Shown: positions 6,900 to 13,265 of the stretch, piece after piece
Position numbering within the stretch: the first letter of the stretch is position 1
Layout: every line of letters starts with the position of its first letter
NCBI GenBank assembly: GCA_035576005.1
Contig: DATLXH010000030.1
Coordinates: 1-13,403 of the forward strand
DNA: 13,403 nucleotides
Direction: 5' to 3'
Origin: DATLXH01 sp035576005
GTDB taxonomy: Bacteria > Acidobacteriota > Thermoanaerobaculia > Gp7-AA8
Program-made: the position numbers and the translations under genes
The notes under the pieces: model-generated
Databases searched by the model: none
Told to the model about the DNA's origin: nothing
What the model saw: only the letters and a program-made list of their open reading frames with translations

Positions 6900-8343
6900 G
6901 TCACCCCGCCCGCTGCTCTCGGTCGTAGTTCCCTGTTACAACGAACGGGCTACAGTGGCCGAGTTGCTCCGCCGTGTCCGGGCGGTGGCCATCGACAAAG
7001 AGATCATCGTAATAGACGACAAATCGACCGATGGATCACGCGACGTCGTCGCGGCGCTCGCACGCGAGCATCCCGAGATCAGGCACCTCCTCCAGGACAC
7101 GAACCAGGGAAAGGGAGCCGCAATCCGCCGCGGGATTCAGGAGGCGCGCGGCGAGCTGGTCATCATTCAGGATGCGGATCTCGAATACGACCCCGATGAA
7201 TATCCAAAACTCATCCAACCCATTCTCGACGGCCACGCTGATGTTGTTTTCGGCTCCCGCTTCGAGGGCTACCCTCGAAGGGTAATGCTCTACTGGCATC
7301 GGCTCGGGAACAACTTTCTGACGTTCCTGTCCAACGCAACGACGAATCTCGATCTGACCGACATGGAGACCTGCTACAAAGTCTTTCGTCGCGAAGTGAT
7401 CCAGTCGATCGTGATCCACTCCAATCGATTCGGTTTCGAGCCGGAGGTGACTGCGAAGGTTGCCAGGCGTGGATACCGGATCTATGAGGTCCCGATCTCG
7501 TATCACGGCCGTGACTACTGGGAAGGGAAAAAGATCAACTGGAAGGACGGCTTCAGCGCCATCTGGACCATCCTCAAGTATGGGCTCTTTATCGACCCGA
7601 CGACTGAGCCGACCGGCTACACAACGCTCCGGCGCAAAGAGAGCCTCTTCCGTTACAACCAGTGGTTGTGGGAGCGCGTGCGGCCATATGTCGGACAGAG
7701 GGTCCTCGAGCTCTCGTCCGGCACCGGGACGATGACCCGGTTTCTCTACGGTCGAGAGTTGATCGTCGCGACTGACAAAGAGCGTCCCTACCTCGACCGT
7801 CTTCAGAATTCGTTTCGCCGCCGGCCGGGGATCGTCGTGGAGTCACTCGACCTCTCGTCGCCCGATTCTGCCGCCCTCGCGCATTACAAGTTCGACACCG
7901 TTACGTGCCTCAACGTGCTCGAGCACACCGAGGATGATCGAGCCGCGTTGCGGCGCATCAATGGGCTTCTGCAGGCTGGTGGGCGAGTGATCGTCTATGT
8001 GCCGGCGGACCCTTCGCTTTACGGTTCCCTCGATCGCTCGATGGGACACAAGCGGCGCTATGAGCGTGGAGAGCTTCTGCAGAAGATGCAGGAGGCGGGA
8101 TTCGAAATCGAGGAGAGCGGCTACCAGAACCAGGCGGGTCGCTTCGGCTGGTGGTTGAACTCGACGATTCTACAGCGAACGGAATTGCCATCGGGCCAAT
8201 CGCGGCTCTTCGACTCGATGGTTCCGATCTTCAAGCAACTCGAGGGTCCGCGACCGCTGTCGGGGCTCAGTCTCGTTGCTATCGGGCGCAAAGCGGGCCA
8301 GGTACCAGTTGACCCTCTCGCCGTTGTGCCGGGAACGCCGTGA
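6889..8343 (+). CDS. bifunctional glycosyltransferase family 2 / class I SAM-dependent methyltransferase
   Basis: A 484-residue cytosolic fusion. Residues 8-235 are a GT2 domain of the polyprenyl-phosphate mannose synthase (DPM1-like) type: LSVVVPCYNE, IDDKSTDGS, NQGKGAAIRRG, the metal and nucleotide-sugar site DADLEYDPDEY near 95, VFGSRF, and the EGKKINWKDGFSAIW signature. No membrane helices follow, as in DPM1. Residues about 265-430 are a Rossmann methyltransferase with motif I LELSSGTGT near 272, CLNVLEH near 341 and GGRVIVYVPA. Motif I has SS where EIGCG is usual. This fusion arrangement is known in Acidobacteria and some other bacteria; donor (probably GDP-mannose) and methyl acceptor are inferred. 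The gene overlaps the next by four bases (GTGA), indicating translational coupling to GDP-mannose synthesis. Confidence 0.92.
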   Translation: MDDTSPRPLLSVVVPCYNERATVAELLRRVRAVAIDKEIIVIDDKSTDGSRDVVAALAREHPEIRHLLQDTNQGKGAAIRRGIQEARGELVIIQDADLEYDPDEYPKLIQPILDGHADVVFGSRFEGYPRRVMLYWHRLGNNFLTFLSNATTNLDLTDMETCYKVFRREVIQSIVIHSNRFGFEPEVTAKVARRGYRIYEVPISYHGRDYWEGKKINWKDGFSAIWTILKYGLFIDPTTEPTGYTTLRRKESLFRYNQWLWERVRPYVGQRVLELSSGTGTMTRFLYGRELIVATDKERPYLDRLQNSFRRRPGIVVESLDLSSPDSAALAHYKFDTVTCLNVLEHTEDDRAALRRINGLLQAGGRVIVYVPADPSLYGSLDRSMGHKRRYERGELLQKMQEAGFEIEESGYQNQAGRFGWWLNSTILQRTELPSGQSRLFDSMVPIFKQLEGPRPLSGLSLVAIGRKAGQVPVDPLAVVPGTP

Positions 8344-9389
8344 GTCCGCAGCGCGCGATCATCATCCTTGCCGGAGGCGCAGGGACACGCCTATGGCCGC
8401 TGAGCACCGACGACGAGCCGAAGCAGTTCCTGCGGCTCTTCGGCGGTGAGTCGCTCCTGCAACGAACCTTCGCGCGGTTCGAGAAGATGGTCGACCCTTC
8501 TCGCATCTTCGTTTCCAGCAATACCCGATATGCCAGTCAGATCACAGCACAGCTGCCGCGTCTTGCATCGGAGAATCTGCTCCCAGAGGTGGCGCGAAAG
8601 AATACGGGGCCTGCAGTGGCCCTGTCGACCGCACTCGTCGCAAAGCGATTTCCAGACGTCACAGTGGGAGTATTTCCTTCCGATCATTACATCGGCGATG
8701 AATCAGCGTTTCTGCTTCAGGTCGAGTCTGCCTTTCAGTTCGCGGAGGCGCGCGAGTTTCTCGTCACAATTGGAATCGAGCCGACCGAGCCGAACACGGG
8801 CTTCGGATATCTGGAGCTTGCTGATTCGCTTGGCGAGCGAGCGATCGGACTTGCGAGATTTGTCGAAAAACCCGATCGTGCCCGAGCCGAAGAATTTCTC
8901 GCTGCAGGGAACTTCCTATGGAACGGAGGTATGTTCATCTGGCGCTCAGACTACTTTCTCCAGGTACTCTCGGAGACGGCGCCTGATATCTCAGCCCTGG
9001 TTGCCCGGATCCTGGCAAGCGGCTCGAGTGTGGAGAGGGACGCACTCTACGAAACGATGCCCTCTATCTCCATCGATTTCGCGGTTATGGAAAAGGCGCC
9101 TATGGTTGCAACCATACGCGGGGCGTTCGAATGGTCGGACGTGGGGTCGTGGAGTGCGGTGGCGAGGCTTGCTTCGGGTCAAGGCACTGCGAATGTAATC
9201 CGCATCGCCTCCGACGGCAGCTACGTTCAATCTGCGGGAACCAGGCCGATTGCGATTGTGGGAGCGGAGGACATCGCCGTCATCGACTCACCGGAAGGGT
9301 TGCTGGTGGTGCGTCTGAGCCAGGCGGAGCTAGTGTCGCAGGTGGTCAGGGAACTGAGCAGACCTCCAGGCCAACGAAATTCTTCGTGA
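8340..9389 (+). CDS. manC: mannose-1-phosphate guanylyltransferase
   Basis: A 349-residue cytosolic enzyme that makes GDP-mannose from mannose-1-phosphate and GTP. It has the nucleotidyltransferase signature AGGAGTRLWPLS at 11-22 followed by PKQF, then NTGFGYLE, FVEKPD, NFLWNGGMFIW, IDFAVMEK and WSDVGSW, all standard for the family. The length fits the single-domain form, without the fused isomerase of long ManC/AlgA proteins. The GTG start is within the TGA stop of the preceding glycosyltransferase (GTGA, 8340-8343), so both are likely translated from one mRNA. It probably feeds GDP-mannose to that enzyme. The gene symbol is given by family; the genome may hold other copies. Confidence 0.94.
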   Translation: MSPQRAIIILAGGAGTRLWPLSTDDEPKQFLRLFGGESLLQRTFARFEKMVDPSRIFVSSNTRYASQITAQLPRLASENLLPEVARKNTGPAVALSTALVAKRFPDVTVGVFPSDHYIGDESAFLLQVESAFQFAEAREFLVTIGIEPTEPNTGFGYLELADSLGERAIGLARFVEKPDRARAEEFLAAGNFLWNGGMFIWRSDYFLQVLSETAPDISALVARILASGSSVERDALYETMPSISIDFAVMEKAPMVATIRGAFEWSDVGSWSAVARLASGQGTANVIRIASDGSYVQSAGTRPIAIVGAEDIAVIDSPEGLLVVRLSQAELVSQVVRELSRPPGQRNSS

Positions 9390-9408
9390 TGACGCCCGGC
9401 GGGACCCG

Positions 9409-9423
9409 CGCCCCGAAGGGGCG
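9409..9423 (+). repeat. GC hairpin after manC
   Basis: CGCCCC and GGGGCG pair around GAA, 20 bases after the manC stop. No T-run follows, so termination is doubtful. It leads directly into the larger palindromic repeat at 9427-9581. Confidence 0.4.
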
Positions 9424-9426
9424 AAT

Positions 9427-9581
9427 CCCTCTCCCCGGCGGGGAGAGGGTGGTCGCGTAAGCGACCGGGAGAGGGGCCGCGAGAGATACGAAGCCCTCGC
9501 GCTTTTCGACGGCTGGCGAGACTTTCACGCCCCTCTCCCTGCTTCGCTCCGCTCGCTTCCCTCTCCCCGCCGGGGAGAGGG
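9427..9581. repeat. composite GC-rich intergenic palindrome (two inverted units)
   Basis: Two near-identical units face each other. Left unit, 9427-9477: a 23-bp palindrome (CCCTCTCCCC GGC GGGGAGAGGG), a GGTCGC-GTAA-GCGACC hairpin (9451-9466) and GGGAGAGGGGC. Right unit, 9530-9581: GCCCCTCTCCC, a CGCTCC/CGCTCG stretch and another 23-bp palindrome (9559-9581). The whole folds as a long inverted repeat with inner hairpins. Units with CCCTCTCCCC/GGGGAGAGGG cores recur between genes in many bacterial genomes; their mobility mechanism is unclear. It lies between convergent genes and may slow transcription from either side. Confidence 0.7.
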
Positions 9582-9673
9582 ATACGCCGCTTCGCGGCTC
9601 AACGACGCCAGACAGTGAAACCGGTCTCATCAAAAGCGTCGAGCGAGGGATCTGGGGAAGTCTGTTGTTCTCT

Positions 9674-9729
9674 AGGTTCTGCGTTCTGCGTTCGGCCTTT
9701 TTCGAACTCTTCGTACGAGAGCGAAAAAG
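9674..9729. other. short tandem repeat and weak hairpin between convergent genes
   Basis: GTTCTGC occurs as an imperfect tandem repeat around 9676-9693. Next, CTTTTTCG (9697-9704) pairs with CGAAAAAG (9722-9729), with an inner CTCT/AGAG stem. The hairpin is AT-rich in its stem and lacks a distinct T-run after it, so it is only a weak candidate for ending transcripts of the convergent genes. Positions 9582-9673 show nothing else. Confidence 0.3.
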
Positions 9730-9738
9730 ACTCAGCAC

Positions 9739-10578
9739 TCACTCCCCGCTGAATAGGCGATTGGCGTTGCTCCAGAACACTTTTTCCTGGAAGGCGGGAT
9801 CGAATCCCAGACTTTGAAAATCTTCGATATTTTTCGACATCGAAACGATACCCGGTGATGGCCAGTCTGTGCCCCAGAGGAGCTTGTCCGGCAGCGACGC
9901 AGCTCGGGGGAAATAGGTCTCCAGTGCTCGTGGTGGAAACCCTGACAGATCGACGAACACGTTCGGGTGCCGTCGCGCCAGAAAGAATGCAGTCTCGCCG
10001 TACATCGGTCTTCCGGCGTGCGCGAGGATGATCCTGAGCTCGGGGAAATCGATTGCTACGTCATCGATCGGCATCGGATCGGCGAAGATGTTCCGGGCGC
10101 CAGGGAAGATCGACGTTCCCGTATGGAACATCACCGGCACTCTCCTCTGCTCGCACTCACGATAGACGTCCGCAAGACCGGGAAGATCATGCTTGTAGGC
10201 GTTGGCTGAAAACCTCTGGTGTGGTGGATGGATCTTGATCATCCGGATTCCGAGGTCGAGAACGCGACGGATCTCGTCTGCAGACTTTTTCTCGTACAAC
10301 GGATGAACTGAGCCGACGGGAAAGAGCCGATCACGATCGGCGCGGGTGAACGCGGCGATCCATTCGTTCACCTCTCTGGTGAAACCCATGACGTCAGGCG
10401 AGACGTAGTTGATGCAGCAGATGCGTTCCACTCCGCTCTGGTCGAGGTACTCGAGCACGTTCCGCGCGCTACTGAGTGTGTTGCGGACTTCTGCGGGCGC
10501 ACGATCCATGAGGGCCAGCGGACCGGCTTTCATCATTTCCCACGGCTGGACATGAACGTGGACGTCGAAGATCTTCAT
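9739..10578 (-). CDS. amidohydrolase family protein (amidohydrolase 2 type)
   Basis: A 279-residue metal-dependent hydrolase or decarboxylase of the TIM-barrel amidohydrolase superfamily (ACMSD/amidohydrolase-2 branch). Seen: the strand-1 metal motif DVHVHVQ (H7, H9), IKIHPP (K115, H117), FHTG (H152), LAHAG (H187) and GTDWPSPG (D238), the expected order of ligands and catalytic aspartate. No signal peptide, so cytosolic. The substrate cannot be told from sequence. MITE copy C starts 19 bases upstream of the ATG, and no Shine-Dalgarno sequence lies in between; the short gap contains the palindrome CGTGGCCACG (10581-10590). The insertion has therefore separated the gene from its former upstream region, and expression may depend on read-through from the SIMPL gene or on the element. 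Confidence 0.88.
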   Translation of the reverse strand: MKIFDVHVHVQPWEMMKAGPLALMDRAPAEVRNTLSSARNVLEYLDQSGVERICCINYVSPDVMGFTREVNEWIAAFTRADRDRLFPVGSVHPLYEKKSADEIRRVLDLGIRMIKIHPPHQRFSANAYKHDLPGLADVYRECEQRRVPVMFHTGTSIFPGARNIFADPMPIDDVAIDFPELRIILAHAGRPMYGETAFFLARRHPNVFVDLSGFPPRALETYFPRAASLPDKLLWGTDWPSPGIVSMSKNIEDFQSLGFDPAFQEKVFWSNANRLFSGE

Positions 10579-10597
10579 GGCGTGGCCACGATGTTAA

Positions 10598-10775
10598 CCC
10601 GCCTTTCTCACAGACCTTCGCCGCGAGACGACGGATAGCGGCCTGTCTGCTTCGTTGCACGGCAATTTCGCTGCTCGACATAGTGTCGACTATGCCTTCG
10701 TCGCAAAATCGCCAGGCGCCTCGCATCCAAGCCACTCTCCACCGTCTCACGACAAAGGTTTGTGAGAAAGGCGGG
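10598..10775 (-). mobile_element. 178-bp palindromic MITE, copy C (inverted)
   Basis: Full-length copy in the opposite orientation to the others. Both ends carry the same change: CCCGCA becomes CCCGCC on one side and TGCGGG becomes GGCGGG on the other, so the terminal pair at arm position 6 switches from A-T to C-G. Other arm changes: position 35 and one inner base give U-G pairs; position 16 gives A-C. Flanks do not match: TTAA (10594-10597) against CCAG (10776-10779), suggesting mutation or recombination after insertion. It lies between the SIMPL gene stop (10832) and the amidohydrolase start (10578). Confidence 0.88.
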
Positions 10776-10831
10776 CCAGGCGCGGCGAGAGCTAAACTCG
10801 AATACGCCCCGCCTCTCACGCAGCGCGCGGG

Positions 10832-11557
10832 CTATCGAAGCTCGAAGACCGCGGAAACCATAAAAATCACCTCTTCTGTCCCCTGTTCAACCGGAACGTC
10901 AGCCTGAGCCTCGGCCTTCATCGTCATGACTCTCCCCATCGGATAGGGCGGCTGTATCTGCCCGGACGCTCCTTCCGAAATCATCATGGCGCGTCCCAGC
11001 GTCCTGCCGGCGCTCTCGGCGAGGATCTGAGCTTTCGCGCGTGCGTCTTCGAACGCAGCTTTCAATGCCGCCTCACGTCCGCGGGTGGGATCCGCCACCG
11101 TGAAGTTCAACCCTGACGCCTGATTCACTCCGGCACTGATACCGGCCTGAAGAAGCCGTCCGGCGTCCCCCACCTTGTCGCGGGTGACCGTAACGTTGTT
11201 GGACACCTGATAGCCGAGAATGCGAGGCAGCTGCCCCTGGCTGTAATCCTGTTGCGGCATAATGAAAAAATTCGCGGTCTGGATTTCTTTTTCCGCAGCA
11301 CCCGAGCGTTTCAACGCGGCGATCACGCGAGCAACCTTGGTGTTGTTCTGCGACACGGCATCGTCCACGGTCGGGGCGATCGTCTGGACGCCGAGGGTGA
11401 ACGTGACACGATCCGGAACCAGGGAGACTTTTCCTGTGCCGCTGACACTGACACTCTCGAGCCCTCGAATCTGCGGAACCGGGTGACTCACAACCTGTGC
11501 ATCGACGGCACTCGCCACACTGAATGCCAGGACGGCGACCATCAATTGAGCGTTCAC
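10832..11557 (-). CDS. SIMPL domain (DUF541/YggE-like) secreted protein
   Basis: A 241-residue protein, close to the length of E. coli YggE. The GTG at 11557 is chosen because AAGGAG lies six bases upstream and the product starts with a signal peptide ending near DAQ; the longer frame to 11704 has no such support. Seen: VSVSGTGKVSLVPDRVTFTLGV at the start of the domain, the repeated N-N-TK-VARVIAALK helix, IQTANFFIMPQ, YQVSNNVTVTRD, GLNFTVADP, and AALKAAFEDARAKAQILAESAG, all typical of SIMPL proteins. These are periplasmic or exported and form oligomeric rings; a role in stress tolerance is reported for YggE, but the molecular function is unsettled. MITE copies C and D flank the gene in opposite orientations. 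Confidence 0.92.
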   Translation of the reverse strand: MNAQLMVAVLAFSVASAVDAQVVSHPVPQIRGLESVSVSGTGKVSLVPDRVTFTLGVQTIAPTVDDAVSQNNTKVARVIAALKRSGAAEKEIQTANFFIMPQQDYSQGQLPRILGYQVSNNVTVTRDKVGDAGRLLQAGISAGVNQASGLNFTVADPTRGREAALKAAFEDARAKAQILAESAGRTLGRAMMISEGASGQIQPPYPMGRVMTMKAEAQADVPVEQGTEEVIFMVSAVFELR

Positions 11558-11714
11558 TTTGCTCTCCTTTTCGAACCGGGGATGACTCAAATCGCTGGTT
11601 CGGCTGACACGCCTCCAGAGTACCATCCGCTTCCGGGACATCATTTGCCCATTCATTGCAGGGGTGACGATGTTTCCGTAGAATGCGCGCGCCCTTCGAC
11701 ACAAGAGGCAGCAT
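11558..11714 (-). other. upstream region of the SIMPL gene
   Basis: 157 bases between the GTG and MITE copy D. AAGGAG before the start is clear. Possible -10-like sequences exist, but none has a matching -35 box, so I call no promoter. The end of the IS91 transposase, expected here if copy D were a simple insertion into that gene, is not present. Confidence 0.4.
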
Positions 11715-11718
11715 TAAA

Positions 11719-11896
11719 CCCGCATTTCTCACAGACCTTTGTCGTGAGACGGCGGAGAGTGGCTTGGATGCGAGGCGCACGGCGATTTTGCGACGAAGGC
11801 ATAGTCGACACTATGTCAAGGAGCGAAATTGCCGTGCAACGAAGCAGACAGGCCGCTGTCTGTCGTCTCGCGGCGAAGGTCTGTGAGAAATGCGGG
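11719..11896 (+). mobile_element. 178-bp palindromic MITE, copy D
   Basis: Full-length copy and close to the consensus. The flanks are imperfect: TTAA followed by an extra A on the left (11714-11718) and CTAA on the right (11897-11900). The right end abuts a transposase gene that stops being recognisable exactly at the junction, while the left flank is unrelated DNA. This fits a deletion or recombination between copies rather than a clean insertion. Confidence 0.88.
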
Positions 11897-11900
11897 CTAA

Positions 11901-12320
11901 CAGCTCACGGTTCCGTAGAAAGTACGGCCGCAACATTTTCGGCACCGTGAACACCCACTGCGCGTGGCCGACCGGCTCGAGGACATCCTCACGCAGTCGC
12001 GCTGCTGTCTCCGCGGCACGTTTGGCCCCGCACGAGGGGCACATCCCCCGTCCCTTGCACGAGAAGGCGACCAGCACGTCCTTGCGGCAGTCCCCGCAGC
12101 GCACTCGTGCGAAGCCATTCTCGAGAATGCCGCAATCGAGATACCGCGCCACGGCGGATCCCCGCCAGAACCCGAAGCGCGACTCGAAACGCTCCTCCCA
12201 CTCCCCCTTCACCGCCTCGTACCGCTCCTCGAGGAGGCGATAGAGCGGGGTCGACTGAGGGTTGCGCGGGCGATAGACGGCCGGCGCGCAGGGGGGCTGC
12301 CTTGAGGCGGCGGTCTGCAC
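11901..12320 (-). pseudogene. truncated IS91-family transposase
   Basis: About 140 residues of the N-terminal part of an IS91-type rolling-circle transposase. Seen: YRPRNPQSTPLYRLLEERYE, a zinc-binding segment with C-x2-C pairs (CGDC and CPSCGAKRAAE) and QWVFTVPKMLRPYF, as in intact family members. The protein should continue for well over 200 residues and include the catalytic HUH/tyrosine region, but it ends at NRELL where MITE copy D begins. Reading on, the frame adds about 28 residues of MITE sequence and stops inside it (11811). Without the catalytic part it cannot be active. The remainder is not on the other side of copy D. Confidence 0.88.
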
Positions 12321-12668
12321 GCCGCATGGGCAAGGCGATTTCGGTGCTCACTCCCGATCCCGCTCTGCCGGCGATCGACAACTCGTGCTCCGTCAACGGG
12401 TTCTTCGCCGCGCTGCACGCCGCAGCGTCGTTCAGCCAGGGCTCACTGTCTGACACGTTGGAGCAGCCACAGAACGAACGACGACGACCGGCCCGAGACC
12501 GTTTCCAACCCCTGCAAGCTTCGTCGTTCCCTCCCGAAATGATCGCCTCGACCTGCCGACGATGCCTCGACCTTCGCCTCCCGCACCCAACAACTGGCCA
12601 GTTTTCGGGCGAATCGAGTTTTTGCGCACCACAGCCCCGCTCTTTACCGGCAAGGACCGCGGCGACGG
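12321..12668. other. gene-free stretch next to the IS91 remnant
   Basis: 348 bases between the transposase start and the TPR gene stop. Frames are open on both strands, as is usual in GC-rich DNA, but none gives a recognisable product. It is probably the outer end of the broken IS91 element plus old spacer. The only clear structure is a 12-bp perfect palindrome AACTGGCCAGTT (12592-12603). No IS91 end or GTTC/CTTG target could be fixed by eye. Confidence 0.4.
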
Positions 12669-13196
12669 CTACTTCCCCTGCTTACCAGCCTTAGCCCAGG
12701 CGAGATTGTTCTTTGCCAGCTCGAATGCAGGATCGATCGCGAGAGCGGCATTGCAGGCCTCGATCGCCTCGTCCCACATCCGCTGTGCTGCGTACGCAGC
12801 ACAGATGTTGTTGTACGCCCTCCCTCCCTGCGGGTTGATGCGAAGGGCTCGTTTCGCGGCAGAAATCGATTCCGCAAACTGCCCACGCTTGTAGAGATCG
12901 AGACTGCTGTTCACAAGTGCGACGTAGCCCGGATCTTCCGCCGCACGATCGGCAAACGACGGCGACGACTCCGGCGGGAGCGCTGTACCGGTGGCGCTCG
13001 ACGCGTGCGGAGCATCGGTCACGACTCTCGCTGGCTTCAAAAAGTACGCCGCGGCAGCGATCAGGAGCACGACCGCTGCGATGGCGATATACAACGGATG
13101 CGCTCGCGCGAATGCCAGAGCCGAAGAGTCGGTGCCGCCCTTGCGCGACGGATCGATCGGCGGAACCTGCGCGCCTTCTGGATCTGGATTCATCAT
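12669..13196 (-). CDS. membrane-anchored tetratricopeptide repeat protein
   Basis: A 175-residue protein. After a polar N-terminus (about 1-32) comes one membrane helix (about 33-53, IAIAAVVLLIAAAAYFL), a Ser/Pro/Ala-rich linker, then TPR-like helices: YVALVNSSLDLYKRGQFAES, AKRALRINPQGGRAYNNICA and AAYAAQRMWDEAIEACNAAL followed by IDP, the classic TPR spacing. A scaffold facing the periplasm is likely; partners are unknown. The start is one of two adjacent ATGs (13196 or 13193); the GGAG upstream is rather far, about 11 bases. Its upstream region has only 69 bases before MITE copy E and includes an operator-like dyad. Confidence 0.82.
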   Translation of the reverse strand: MMNPDPEGAQVPPIDPSRKGGTDSSALAFARAHPLYIAIAAVVLLIAAAAYFLKPARVVTDAPHASSATGTALPPESSPSFADRAAEDPGYVALVNSSLDLYKRGQFAESISAAKRALRINPQGGRAYNNICAAYAAQRMWDEAIEACNAALAIDPAFELAKNNLAWAKAGKQGK

Positions 13197-13224
13197 GACT
13201 CAGATGCTCCCTTGTCGTGGGTAG

Positions 13225-13248
13225 AAACGAAGCCATATTACTTCGTTT
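13225..13248 (-). promoter_or_regulatory. dyad symmetry over the TPR gene -10 region (possible operator)
   Basis: AAACGAAG (13225-13232) and CTTCGTTT (13241-13248) form a perfect 8-bp inverted repeat with an 8-bp spacer that contains TAATAT on the minus strand (13240-13235), a plausible -10 box about 39 bases before the ATG. A repressor site over the promoter is the simplest reading. The matching -35 box would fall near the edge of MITE copy E and is weak. Confidence 0.35.
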
Positions 13249-13265
13249 GCCACCAACGGCGCTAG

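Noticed and set aside
9346..9738. 130-residue minus-strand frame across the palindromic repeats
   Set aside because: Its translation is made mostly of repeat sequence (SPAGRGKRAE, LSPPGRGIRP), typical of spurious calls in such repeats.
11811..11896. Short open frames inside each MITE copy ending in KVCEKCG, on both strands
   Set aside because: They follow from the palindrome and the low stop-codon density of its sequence. Copies differ without a synonymous pattern, there is no ribosome binding site, and the element length (178, or 182 with the duplication) is not a multiple of three.
12107..12694. 195-residue plus-strand frame across the IS91 remnant and the gap
   Set aside because: Its first part is antisense to the transposase; the remainder has low-complexity Pro/Ser/Arg composition and no ribosome binding site.
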